From Aeromonas sanarellii (GTDB taxonomy: Bacteria > Pseudomonadota > Gammaproteobacteria > Enterobacterales > Aeromonadaceae), in contig NZ_CDBN01000032.1 of assembly GCF_000820085.1 (NCBI RefSeq), positions 1 through 43,496 on the forward strand: 43,496 nucleotides of DNA. Direction: 5' to 3'. The notes under the pieces are model-generated. The model was not told the origin of the DNA and made no database searches. It worked only from the letters and a program-made list of their open reading frames with translations. Both the position numbers and the translations under genes were made by a program. Below are positions 16,164 through 25,400 of this stretch, in pieces. The stretch's first letter is position 1. Each line of letters begins with the position of its first letter.

Positions 16164-17855
16164 ATGGCACACTTCCTTCACCAGCCCGCAGCGCCTGATG
16201 CAAGACAGATGCAGACACCGGATCCCGCACCAGAGAAGAAAGCCCAGCCCAAGTCCAGGCATATCCTGCTGGTCAACGAGCAGCGTTCCTTTCAGATGAT
16301 GATGAAGGCGATGCTGATCAACATCGGCATCAACCGGATCACCTACACCAATTCCGCCGACGAGGCGCGCCGCCGCTGCCAGAAAGAGAGTTTCGACATC
16401 TATCTGCTCGACTACGAGCTGGGGTCCGGGGAAAACGGCCGCCAGTTGCTGGAGAGCCTGCGGGATCAGAAGCTCATCCCCCCCCAGAGCGTGGTGATCA
16501 TGGTCAGCAGCGACGGCTCCCGCGCCATGGTGCTGAGCGCGCTGGAGGCCGAACCCGACGAATACCTGATGAAGCCCTTCTCCCAGGAGCAGTTCTCGTT
16601 TCGCCTCAAACGCGCCCTCGCCCGCCGCCAGGCCCTGGAGAGCGTCTTCACCGCCCTCACCCGGGACGATCTGCCTGCCCTGGTCGAGGCCTGTGCCAGA
16701 CAGGCCGACACGGCGCCGCGCTTCGCCAACTTCTGCCGCTGCCTGCAGGCCGACACCCAGCTCAAGCTGGGCCAGGCGAAGGAGGCCCGCAGCCTGATGC
16801 GCCAGCTGCTGGCGGGGCAGGAGAACAGCTGGGCCCGGCTGACCCTGGGCAAGGCCTGCCACACCCTGGGGCTGCATGAGGAGGCGGTGAGCCACCTGCA
16901 GGCGACCCTCAAGCACACTCCCCTGATGGTGGAAGCCTACCTCTGGCTGGCGGAGTCCCTGCAGGCCCTGGGCAAGGAGGAGCAGGCCCAGCAGGAGCTC
17001 AGGCGGGCGGTGGACATTTCCCCCCAGTCGGTGCAGCTCTCCCGCCGGCTGGCAGAGGTCTGCCTGCTGCGCCACGACTACGCCCAGGCCAAGGACGTGC
17101 TGCTGTCCCTCATCGACCTGTCGCGCAACTCCATCCACCGCACGCCGCATTATCTCGGGGCCTACATCCAGACCCTGACCCTCTACGCCCTCAACAGCAA
17201 CGACGGCTACCACATCGCCAACCTGCAAAAGCAGGTGAACTCGGCCCTGTCGCGCATTCGCGACTCTCTGATGATGGCGGAGTTCAACTACCCGGTGTTC
17301 GAGCAGATCTGCCAGGCCAGGGTGCGCATCGCCCTCGGGGAGCTGCTCAAGGGCAAGAAGATGCTCTATCGCGCGAACCAGAACTGGCTGGACAAGCCGG
17401 ACACCATGCCCCCCGCCCTGCTCGGCGAGACCATACTCGCCCTCTACCAGCTCGGGGAGTTCGAGTACGCCGAGAGCCTGCAGGGACTGCTGGCGGAGGA
17501 TGAGGACAGGCTGCTCACCACCTGCATCCGGGTGACCCGGGACGACAAGACGGTGCAGGAGCGCCGCCAGCGTTACCAGCAGCTCAACGATCTGGGGATC
17601 AAGGCCTATCAGGCCGGGGAGCTGGAGCAGGCCCTCGGCCATTTTCGCGAGGCGCTGCGCCGGGCTCCCGCCAATACCGGGGCGGCCCTCAACAAGATCC
17701 AGGTGCTGCTGCAACTGATGCAGAAGAACCGCAAGAGCCCGGAATTTGGCGCCGAGTGCAGGGAGACCCTGGACGTGCTGGAGGGCATTCCCCTGAACCC
17801 GGCCCAGCAGGAGCGTTTTCGCAAGCTGCGCCAGGAATACCACCAGAGCAGCTGA
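16164..17855 (+). CDS. Response-regulator receiver protein with TPR repeats
   Basis: The protein has about 563 residues. A receiver (REC) domain lies at about 30-160 with phospho-acceptor Asp83 (IYLLDYELG), the Ser switch (IMVSSDG) and the Lys (YLMKPFS). The acidic pair that normally binds Mg2+ is replaced by Asn-Glu (LLVNEQ). From about 165 to the end are helical TPR-like repeats (ARLTLGKACHTLGLHEEAVS, EAYLWLAESLQALGKEEQAQ, LGIKAYQAGELEQALGHFRE). There is no DNA-binding or enzymatic output, so it probably works through protein contacts. Similar TPR response regulators occur in Vibrio and Shewanella. No start has a clear ribosome site; 16209 is an alternative. No kinase gene is adjacent. Confidence 0.85.
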   Translation: MAHFLHQPAAPDARQMQTPDPAPEKKAQPKSRHILLVNEQRSFQMMMKAMLINIGINRITYTNSADEARRRCQKESFDIYLLDYELGSGENGRQLLESLRDQKLIPPQSVVIMVSSDGSRAMVLSALEAEPDEYLMKPFSQEQFSFRLKRALARRQALESVFTALTRDDLPALVEACARQADTAPRFANFCRCLQADTQLKLGQAKEARSLMRQLLAGQENSWARLTLGKACHTLGLHEEAVSHLQATLKHTPLMVEAYLWLAESLQALGKEEQAQQELRRAVDISPQSVQLSRRLAEVCLLRHDYAQAKDVLLSLIDLSRNSIHRTPHYLGAYIQTLTLYALNSNDGYHIANLQKQVNSALSRIRDSLMMAEFNYPVFEQICQARVRIALGELLKGKKMLYRANQNWLDKPDTMPPALLGETILALYQLGEFEYAESLQGLLAEDEDRLLTTCIRVTRDDKTVQERRQRYQQLNDLGIKAYQAGELEQALGHFREALRRAPANTGAALNKIQVLLQLMQKNRKSPEFGAECRETLDVLEGIPLNPAQQERFRKLRQEYHQSS

Positions 17856-17914
17856 TCTGCCGCTCGTCCCCTCACCTATGCTGATACTGACTCAGGGAAG
17901 GGAGGGGCAACGCC

Positions 17915-18877
17915 ATGGGAATGTGCCGATACCTGGTGGCCGATGGCCGCCACTGCTGCGAAGAGGCGGGAGAACAGGATCTGTGTCGCTGGCACGATCC
18001 CAAGGGCGATCACCACTCCCCGGGCACCGCCGAGGCGCTGGAGCACTATGTGCGCCAGGGAGGCCTGTGCCACGGCCTGCAACTGGCCCGCGCCGAGCTG
18101 GCCGGCCTCAACCTGGTGAACAAGGGGGCGCCGGAAGGCTTTCTGCTGGAGCAGTGCAACCTCTATCGCGCCAACCTGCGTGGCGCCCACCTCTACGGCA
18201 TCCGGATCAAGGGCGGCAGCCTGATGAAGGCCGATCTGAGCGAGGCCAACCTGCACTGTGCAACCCTCGACGACGTCAACCTGCTCGGCATTCGCTGGAA
18301 GAACACCCGGCTCGACAACCTGGACACCGGCAGGCGGCTGATGCAGGACAGAAAGGGGCGCCGCGAGCGTGACCCGGCACAGGCCCGCGTCTGGTTCAAG
18401 GAGGCGGAAGAGACCTACCGGGACCTGCGCAAGGCCTCGGAAGCCCAGGGCATCTTCACCATGTCCGGGCGCTACATCCAGCAGGAGCTCACCATGCGCC
18501 GCCTGCAGATGCCGTTCTGGTCCTATCAGCGCTTCGCCTCCTGGATAGTGGATCTCTTCTGCGGCTACGGCGAGGCCCCCATGCGGGTGGTGCTCTTCTC
18601 CCTGCTGCTCATCGTCATCTGCAGCATCTTTTACTTCTTCTGCGGCCTCAACTTCGCGGGCAACCACCTCATCTACCGCCCGGACGCCCCCCTGGAGCAG
18701 AACGCCATCTTCCTGCTGGAATGCCTCTATTACAGCGTGGTGACCTTCACCACCCTGGGCTATGGGGACTTCACCCCGGTCGGCCTGTCGCGGATCTTCG
18801 CCGCCTTCGAGGCCTTCACCGGCAGCTTCACGCTGGCGCTGTTCGTGGTGGTGTTTGTCAAGAAGATGACCCGCTAA
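17915..18877 (+). CDS. Pentapeptide-repeat protein fused to a two-helix K+ channel pore
   Basis: The 320 residues have four parts. First is a Cys/His cluster (C4, C14, C15, C24, H27) resembling a small zinc site. Then come pentapeptide repeats at about 52-125 (LARAELAGLNL, CNLYRANLRGAHLYGIRIKGG, ADLSEANLHCATLDDVNLLG), followed by a helical linker. Last is a channel module from about 223: helix 1 (VVLFSLLLIVICSIFYFF), a pore loop with the K+ selectivity filter TTLGYGD (279-285), and helix 2. The likely role is an inner-membrane ion channel gated or localised by its cytosolic repeat domain; ligand unknown. GGGAGGGG before the ATG supports the start. Confidence 0.85.
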   Translation: MGMCRYLVADGRHCCEEAGEQDLCRWHDPKGDHHSPGTAEALEHYVRQGGLCHGLQLARAELAGLNLVNKGAPEGFLLEQCNLYRANLRGAHLYGIRIKGGSLMKADLSEANLHCATLDDVNLLGIRWKNTRLDNLDTGRRLMQDRKGRRERDPAQARVWFKEAEETYRDLRKASEAQGIFTMSGRYIQQELTMRRLQMPFWSYQRFASWIVDLFCGYGEAPMRVVLFSLLLIVICSIFYFFCGLNFAGNHLIYRPDAPLEQNAIFLLECLYYSVVTFTTLGYGDFTPVGLSRIFAAFEAFTGSFTLALFVVVFVKKMTR

Positions 18878-18878
18878 A

Positions 18879-19032
18879 AACCTGTCCACGATCTTGCTGC
18901 GAGGCCGCTGCCAAGGCTCATGTGCTCCTCGCTTATGTGTAGCCAGGAGCTCTCATGTATACATATACACTCCGGTTCCTCTGCTGCGCTTCACCTTGCT
19001 GACAGCCTCTCGCGACAGATCGTGAACAGGTT
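18879..19032. repeat. Palindromic intergenic repeat (ERIC-like element)
   Basis: The ends are long imperfect inverted repeats: AACCTGTCCACGATCT at 18879-18894 and, reversed, AACCTGTTCACGATCT at 19017-19032, each continuing with GCGAG and GGC blocks. Inside are a second hairpin (GCTCCT...AGGAGC) and the perfect palindrome ATGTATACAT (18955-18964). The internal CCAGGAGCT..CAT motif recalls the core of enterobacterial ERIC sequences, but I cannot confirm membership. No open reading frame or terminal target duplication is evident. Confidence 0.7.
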
Positions 19033-19129
19033 ACCGAGCCGCTGCGCCAGTCACAGCCCCCGAACTTGCATCCATCGCGGATTCCTAGTCCAATAAGCGA
19101 CGAACAAAAACGACATGAGCACCCCGAAC

Positions 19130-19936
19130 ATGAAGATCATCTCTTTCAATATCAATGGCCTGCGCGCCCGTCTTCATCAGTTGCAAGCACTTATCGACAA
19201 ACACCAGCCGGATGTGATCGGCCTGCAGGAGATCAAGGTCCACGACGAGGCCTTCCCGGTGGCGGACGTGGAGGCCATGGGCTATCACGTGGAATTCCAC
19301 GGCCAGAAGGGTCACTACGGGGTGGCCATCATGAGCAAGCAGAAGCCGCTCAAGGTGCAAAAAGGCTTCCCCACCGATGAGGAAGACGCCCAGCGCCGCA
19401 TGATCATGGCCGACTTCCAGCGGGAAGATGGCTCCATCATCACAGTGATGAACGGCTATTTCCCGCAAGGGGAGAGCCAGGATCACGAGACCAAGTTCCC
19501 GGCCAAGCAGAAGTTCTATGAAGATTTGCAGCACTACCTCGAGACCCACCACAGCCCGGACGACCAGATAGCGCTGATCGGGGATATGAACATCTCCCCC
19601 ACGGATCTCGACATCGGCATCGGCGAGGCGAATCGCAAGCGCTGGCTGCGGGATGGCAAGTGCTCCTTCCTGCCCATCGAGCGGGAGTGGATGGAACGGC
19701 TCAAGGGGTTCGGCCTGACCGACACCTTCCGCGCCGCCAACCCCACCGAGTGCGAGCGCTTCTCCTGGTTCGACTACCGCTCCAGGGGCTTTGACGAGAA
19801 CCGGGGTCTGCGCATCGACCTCATCATGGCCTCCGACGCCCTCAAGGACAAGGTGACCGAGACCGGCATCGACTACGAGCTGCGCGGCATCGACAAGCCC
19901 TCCGATCACGCCCCCATCTGGACCTGCTTCGCCTGA
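19130..19936 (+). CDS. xthA: Exodeoxyribonuclease III
   Basis: XthA is the major AP endonuclease and 3'-5' double-strand exonuclease of base-excision repair. The 268-residue protein equals E. coli XthA in length. Active-site motifs are all present: [10 protein letters not shown] (Asn), IGLQEIKV (metal-binding Glu), MNGYFPQG (Tyr), LIGDMNISP (Asp, Asn), RIDLIM (Asp) and SDHAPIW (catalytic His). I chose the ATG at 19130 by length; an ATG at 19115 would add five residues, and neither has a strong ribosome site. The gene is separated from the channel gene by the palindromic repeat and has its own terminator. Confidence 0.96.
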   Translation: MKIISFNINGLRARLHQLQALIDKHQPDVIGLQEIKVHDEAFPVADVEAMGYHVEFHGQKGHYGVAIMSKQKPLKVQKGFPTDEEDAQRRMIMADFQREDGSIITVMNGYFPQGESQDHETKFPAKQKFYEDLQHYLETHHSPDDQIALIGDMNISPTDLDIGIGEANRKRWLRDGKCSFLPIEREWMERLKGFGLTDTFRAANPTECERFSWFDYRSRGFDENRGLRIDLIMASDALKDKVTETGIDYELRGIDKPSDHAPIWTCFA

Positions 19937-19973
19937 TCCCGGCCGTCGGGCTGCCCTGTCACTCCTGACCCTG

Positions 19974-19997
19974 AGCCCCCGCCACGCGGGGGCTTCT
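19974..19997 (+). terminator. Rho-independent terminator after xthA
   Basis: AGCCCCCGC (19974-19982) and GCGGGGGCT (19986-19994) form a 9-base stem with a CAC loop, followed by TCTTC. The T-run is interrupted but the stem is strong. Confidence 0.75.
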
Positions 19998-20061
19998 TCG
20001 TCTGCCAAGCCGGCATTTCTTAATCCATATCAACTCTTTGGCAGATGGTACAGGTCGAACC

Positions 20062-20092
20062 TTGACCTTCTCCTATAGGTAAGGTTTACATT
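20062..20092 (+). promoter_or_regulatory. CueR/MerR-type copper-inducible promoter
   Basis: The -35 TTGACC (20062-20067) and -10 TACATT (20087-20092) are 19 bases apart, the over-long spacing diagnostic of MerR-family activation. The spacer is filled by a dyad with arms ACCTT (20065-20069) and AAGGT (20081-20085), as in CueR sites of copA and cueO in enterobacteria. It drives the cus genes that follow. No cueR gene lies in the window. Confidence 0.8.
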
Positions 20093-20121
20093 CATCCCAT
20101 ACGTCACAGGGAACCTGCACC

Positions 20122-20622
20122 ATGTTGTCATCGAGATTGCCCACAGCGCTCATCGCCCGGCTATTGCTGGCGCTGGTGCTCGTCTGCAATCTCACCCTGT
20201 GCATCGGCTGGCATGGGGTGGCCACCCCCCTCCCGGGCGACGCATCCGGTCCCATCCTGACCCCGCCACAGCTCTCCCTGTCTCATGGGCTGCACCAGAG
20301 CGGGCCGGTACGGCACGCCGCCATGACCCCTGACCAGATCGACACCGCCTCCCTCTCCTGCCATTCGGGCACACTGAATGCGGGGACCCTGCCGGGGAAT
20401 GAGTGTCAAATGCAGCCCGGCTTCTCCGGCGCCGCCAGTGCGCCCCCCCTGCTCGGCATGCTGCTGTCACTGCTGTTGCTGCCCCTGCTGTTGCTCCCCT
20501 CTTCGTGGAATATCGGCCCCCTGCTGGACAACTGGTTGCGGGATCCCTTCCTGCGCCTGCGTGGTACCCATCCCCCCTCCTGGCCCAGACGGCATCTGAT
20601 GCTGTCCGTGCTGCGCCATTAG
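20122..20622 (+). CDS. Small Cys/His-containing membrane protein, first gene of the copper operon
   Basis: I do not recognise this 166-residue protein. It has a membrane helix or signal anchor at about 9-30 and a second Leu-rich helix at about 108-127. Between them is a loop of about 75 residues with Cys80, His81 and Cys95 plus His55, His58, His65, and Met residues nearby. The C-terminal 35 residues are Arg/Pro-rich. Its place directly after a CueR-type promoter and before cusB suggests a periplasmic copper-binding or copper-export accessory role, but this is inference. AGGGAACC upstream of the ATG is a plausible ribosome site. Confidence 0.65.
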   Translation: MLSSRLPTALIARLLLALVLVCNLTLCIGWHGVATPLPGDASGPILTPPQLSLSHGLHQSGPVRHAAMTPDQIDTASLSCHSGTLNAGTLPGNECQMQPGFSGAASAPPLLGMLLSLLLLPLLLLPSSWNIGPLLDNWLRDPFLRLRGTHPPSWPRRHLMLSVLRH

Positions 20623-20786
20623 AAACCGCTTCTCCCGTTAGCCCGGGCGATGGCACTGCCATCGCCATGCCGTGCAGCGGCCGATCCATCGGCCCTGCCC
20701 CTATGGTCGGCCAACCCCGTCCGCCGAGCGCCAGCACCGCATCCGCTCAAGGCCGGACGATGGCCCGATACGAGAGAAGAAGTACC

Positions 20787-20873
20787 ATGTCATCATCCAA
20801 GACATTTGCGCCCCGTGGCGCCCTGCCCTCCCGCACGCTCTGCCTGCAGACTCGCGCCGGAGGCCAGTCATGA
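20787..20873 (+). CDS. Possible 28-codon leader ORF coupled to cusB
   Basis: The frame opens with ATG at 20787 behind AGAGAAGAAG and ends with TGA overlapping the cusB ATG by four bases (ATGA), the usual coupling arrangement. The peptide (MSSSKTFAPRGALPSRTL and ten more residues) resembles nothing I know. An upstream in-frame ATG at 20760 would give 37 codons. It lies in the roughly 250-base space between the first gene and cusB, which otherwise shows no gene. It may be only chance. Confidence 0.3.
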   Translation: MSSSKTFAPRGALPSRTLCLQTRAGGQS

Positions 20874-22399
20874 ACAAGACGCTGATCCTGTCTGCCCTGC
20901 TGCTCGCCCTCGGGGCCGGCGGCGGCTACTGGGCCGCCAAACAGACCACGGATGGCGCCAGCGCCGAGAAGCAGCCCCTCTACTGGGTCAACCCCATGGA
21001 TCCCCGCGACAAGCGCGACGGCCCCGCCAAGGACAACATGGGGATGGACTTCATTCCCGTCTATGAGGAAAAACAGGAAGGGTCGCCCGGCACCGTCACC
21101 ATCAGCCCCGAGATCCAGCAGAACCTGGGGGTGCGGCTTGCCAAGGTGGAGAAATTGCCTATCCACCAGCAGGTCGAGACGGTGGGCTACGTCGGTTATG
21201 ACGAGGACAGGCTGGAGGCGGTCAACGCCCGCATGGCGGGCTGGATCCGCACCCTCGCCATCAAGAGCGAGGGGCAGCAAGTGAGCAAAGGCAGCCTGAT
21301 TTACGAGCTCTACGCTCCGGATCTGGTCAACGCCCAGCACGAATACCTGCTGGCCCTCAACACCACCAACCCGCTGCTGCTGCGCGCCGCCGAGGGCAAG
21401 CTGAAATCCCTGCAGGTGCCGGCGGATCAGATAGCGGCCCTCAAGCGCAGCCGTCAGGTGCAGGATACGGTGCGCATCTATGCCCCGAGCAGCGGCTATG
21501 TCTCCGAGCTGAAGGTGCGCGAGGGCCAGTATGTGGAGCCCGCCGCGGCCCTGTTCAACATCAGCACCCTCAAGCAGGTGTGGGTGAGTGCCGAGGTGTT
21601 CGAGCGTCAGGCCGCCCAGCTGAAGGTGGGCGATCCGGTCACCATGACCCTGGACTACGCCCCGGGCCGCCAGTGGCAGGGTCGGGTCGATTACCTCTAC
21701 CCGACCCTGGATGCCGCTACCCGCACCCTCAAGGTACGGCTGCGCTTCGCCAACCCGGACGAGTTTCTGAAACCCAATATGTTCGCCAAGGTGACGATTC
21801 AGACAGGCAAGGGCGAGCCCCGACTGGTAGTGCCGAGCGAAGCGGTGATCCGCACCGGCAGCCAAGACAGGCTGGTGCTGGCGCTGGGGGATGGCAGCTT
21901 CAAGTCGGTGGCCGTCACCCTGGGCCCCCAGTTTGGCGACAAGGTGGCCATCAAGGCGGGGGTCGAAGCGGGGGACAGCATCGTCAGCTCGGCCCAGTTC
22001 CTGCTCGACTCGGAGTCGGCCATCGACTCGGACTTCCAGCGCATGACGGCGGTGCGCCCCGCCCAGATCTGGACCCAGGGGGAGGTGCAAGGCATCGACC
22101 TGGCCGGGCGTACCCTGATGGTCGCCCACCAGCCCATCCCCGAGTGGCAGTGGCCCGCCATGGAGATGGAGTTCACCGTGGCCGAGGGGGTCGACATGAG
22201 CAAGCTGACCGAGGGACAGACCCTGCACCTGCAGGTGATGCAGGAGGGGGATGAATATCGCATCACCACCATCCATCAGGAACAAGCGCCAGTAACCGGC
22301 GACGCCACCAAGCCAGCAACGGATGAGATGGAGCAAATGGAAGGCATGGACCATGGCCAGCATCAGATGGCGATGCCCGAGATGGAGAAGAAGTCATGA
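20870..22399 (+). CDS. cusB: Copper efflux RND periplasmic adaptor CusB with fused CusF-like domain
   Basis: This is the membrane fusion protein of a Cus-type tripartite pump, linking CusA to an outer-membrane channel. The 509 residues comprise an N-terminal signal anchor, the heavy-metal-binding segment (YWVNPMDPRDKRDG through NMGMDFIPVY, about 38-65), and barrel-sandwich and beta-barrel domains. A CusF-like OB domain lies near 395-469, with PEWQWPAMEMEF keeping the Trp and two Met of CusF. A Met/His-rich tail (EQMEGMDHGQHQMAMPEM) follows. GGAG 7 bases upstream supports the start. The fused CusF-like domain means this operon encodes two metallochaperone modules, one on CusB and one free. Confidence 0.93.
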   Translation: MNKTLILSALLLALGAGGGYWAAKQTTDGASAEKQPLYWVNPMDPRDKRDGPAKDNMGMDFIPVYEEKQEGSPGTVTISPEIQQNLGVRLAKVEKLPIHQQVETVGYVGYDEDRLEAVNARMAGWIRTLAIKSEGQQVSKGSLIYELYAPDLVNAQHEYLLALNTTNPLLLRAAEGKLKSLQVPADQIAALKRSRQVQDTVRIYAPSSGYVSELKVREGQYVEPAAALFNISTLKQVWVSAEVFERQAAQLKVGDPVTMTLDYAPGRQWQGRVDYLYPTLDAATRTLKVRLRFANPDEFLKPNMFAKVTIQTGKGEPRLVVPSEAVIRTGSQDRLVLALGDGSFKSVAVTLGPQFGDKVAIKAGVEAGDSIVSSAQFLLDSESAIDSDFQRMTAVRPAQIWTQGEVQGIDLAGRTLMVAHQPIPEWQWPAMEMEFTVAEGVDMSKLTEGQTLHLQVMQEGDEYRITTIHQEQAPVTGDATKPATDEMEQMEGMDHGQHQMAMPEMEKKS

Positions 22400-22476
22400 T
22401 CCCTGCCATCATTCGCTGCCTGACAGGCAACCGCTCTCCGCTCTCTGCACCCAATGAGCAAGGAGCCCAACCATGA
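22396..22476 (+). CDS. 26-codon mini-ORF between cusB and cusA that copies the CusA start
   Basis: The ATG overlaps the cusB stop (TCATGA) and the TGA overlaps the cusA start (CCATGA), so the ORF bridges the two genes by four-base overlaps on both sides. It begins [13 protein letters not shown], against [13 protein letters not shown] for CusA, and then diverges. The repeated starts are 77 bases apart. It therefore looks like a partial duplication of the cusA start. cusA keeps its own AAGGAG site inside the mini-ORF. Confidence 0.5.
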   Translation: MIPAIIRCLTGNRSPLSAPNEQGAQP

Positions 22477-25400
22477 TCCCCTCGATTATTCGCTGGTCCG
22501 TGGGCAACCGCTTCCTGGTGCTGCTATTGACCCTCATGCTCACCGCCTGGGGGCTCTGGTCGGTCAAACAGACCCCGGTGGACGCCCTGCCGGATCTCTC
22601 CGACGTCCAGGTGATCATCAAGACCTCCTACCCCGGCCAGGCGCCGCAGGTGGTGGAGGATCAGGTGACCTACCCGCTCACCACCGCCATGCTGGCGGTG
22701 CCGGGCGCCACCACGGTGCGCGGCTACTCCTTCTTCGGCGACTCCTTCGTCTACGTGCTGTTTGACGACGACACCGACCTCTACTGGGCCCGAGCCCGGG
22801 TGCTGGAGTACCTGAGCCAGGTTGCGCCCAACCTGCCCGCCTCCGCCCGCCCCCAGCTCGGCCCCGATGCCACCGGGGTGGGCTGGGTCTACCAGTACGC
22901 CCTGGTGGACAGAACCGGCAAGCATGACCTCAGCGAGCTCACCTCCCTGCAGAACTGGCTGCTCAAGTTCGAGCTGCAGACGGTGGACGGCGTCTCCGAG
23001 GTCGCCACCGTGGGCGGCATGGTGCGCCAGTATCAGGTGCGGGTCGACCCGGACAAGCTGCGCGCCTACGGCATCCCGCTCTCCCTTATCGAGACCGCCA
23101 TCAAGCAGGGCAACCAGGAGACCGGCGCCTCCGTCATCGAGATGGCGGAAGCGGAATACATGGTGCGCTCGAATGGCTATCTGAAAAGCGTGGAGGATCT
23201 GAAGCAGATCCCGCTCGGCACCAATGTGCGCGGCGCCCCCCTGCTGCTGGGGGATGTGGCGGATGTGGTCACCGGCCCCCAGAGCCGACGCGGCCTGGCC
23301 GAGCTCAACGGCGAAGGGGAAGTGGTGGGCGGCATCATCGTCATGCGCTATGGCGAGAATGCCCAGCACACCATAGACGGGGTCAAGGCGCGGCTGGCGG
23401 AGCTCAAATCCAGCCTGCCGGAGGGGGTGGAGATCGTCACCGTCTACGATCGATCCGATCTTATCCAGCGCGCCATCGACAACCTCTCCGGCAAGCTGGT
23501 GGAAGAGTTCGCCGTGGTGGTGCTGGTCTGCCTCGCCTTCCTGTTCCACCTGCGCTCGTCCCTGGTGGTGGTCATCTCCTTGCCCATCGCCATCCTGACC
23601 GCCTTCATCGTCATGCACCTGCAGGGGATCAACGCCAACATCATGTCGCTGGGGGGCATCGCCATCGCCATCGGCGCCATGGTGGACGGCGCCATCGTGA
23701 TGATCGAGAACGTCCACAAGCATATGGAGCGCACCGAGCTGACGGAGAAGAACCGCTGGCGCATCATCACAGAGGCGAGCATAGAAGTGGGGCCCGCCAT
23801 CTTCTTCTCCCTGCTCATCATCACCATCAGCTTCCTGCCGGTGTTCGCCCTGGAGGCGCAGGAGGGGCGGATGTTCCACCCCCTCGCCTACACCAAGACC
23901 TACGCCATGGCCGCCGCCGCCGCGCTCGCCATCACGCTGGTGCCGGTGATCATGGGCTACTTCATCCGTGGCAAGGTGCTGGCCGAACAGGCCAACCCCC
24001 TCAACCGCTGGCTGAGCCAGGGCTATGTGCCCCTGCTCAACGCCGTGCTGGCACACCCCAAGACCACCCTGGCCGCCGCCGCCGTGGTCACGGTGGCGGG
24101 CTTCTGGCCGCTCCAGCATCTGGGCTCCGAGTTCATACCGCCGCTCGACGAAGGGGACATCATGTACATGCCCACCACGGCGACCAACATCTCGGTGGGC
24201 AAGGCGCGGGAGATTTTGCAACAGACCGACAAGCTCATTCGCACCGTGCCCGAGGTGCAGAATGTGTTTGGCAAGGCGGGGCGCGCCGACTCGGCCACCG
24301 ACCCTGCGGATCTCGTGATGATGGAGACCAGCATCCAGCTCAAGCCCAAGGATCAGTGGCGCCCCGGCATGACCCCGGAGAAGCTCAAGGAGGAGCTCGA
24401 CTCCCTCATCCGCTTCCCCGGTCTCACCAACGCCTGGGTCCCCCCCATCAAGACCCGCATCGACATGCTGGCCACCGGCATCAAGACCCCGGTCGGCATC
24501 AAGATCGCGGGGCCGGATCTCAAGGTGATCCAGCAGCTCGGCCAGCAGCTTGAGCAGATCGTCGGCAAGGTGGAGGGCGCTTCATCTGTCTACGCCGAGC
24601 GGGTGGCGGGTGGCCGCTACGTCAAGGTGGACATCGACCGGCTGAAGGCGGCCCGCTACGGCCTCAATATCGCCGACGTGCAGGCGGTGCTCGCCACCGC
24701 GGTGGGCGGCATGGAGGTAGGCCAGACCATAGAGGGGCGCGAGCGCTATCCCATCAACCTGCGCTACCCCCAGAGTTACCGCGATTCGGTGGCCAGCCTC
24801 GAGCTGCTGCCCCTGGTGACCCCCAAGGGGGAACGCATCGCCCTGGCGGACGTGGCGCGGGTCTACATCAGCGACGAGGCGCCCATGCTGCGCAGTGAAA
24901 ACGCGCGCCTCAACGGCTGGGTCTACGTGGACATTCGCGGCCGCGACATCGGCTCCTTTGTGGCAGAGGCCAAGTCCGAGGTGGGTAGGCAGCTGGTGCT
25001 GCCGGCGGGCTACGCCCTCACCTGGTCCGGTCAATACGAATACATGGAGCGGGCCAAGGCACGCCTCGCCTACGTGGTGCCGCTCACCATCGCCATTATC
25101 GTGCTGCTGCTCTATCTGGCGTTTCGCCGCTTCCAGGAGGTGCTGCTCATTCTCACCACCTTGCCGCTGGCGGTGGTGGGCGGGATCTGGACCCTCTGGC
25201 TGCTGGACTTCAACCTGTCAGTCGCCGTAGGGGTAGGTTTTATCGCCCTGGCGGGGGTGGCGGTGGAGACCGGCGTCCTGATGCTGGTCTACCTCAACCA
25301 CGCCTGGGATGACCTGGTGGCGAGCGGCAAGCCGGACAAGGCGGGCCTGCACCGGGCGGTGATCCACGGCGCCGCCCTGCGCCTGCGCCCCAAGATGATG

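Noticed and set aside
20760..20873. Longer 37-codon version of the leader ORF before cusB
   Set aside because: The ATG at 20760 has only a weak AAGG site, and the 28-codon form has the better one. Neither can be shown to be translated from sequence alone.
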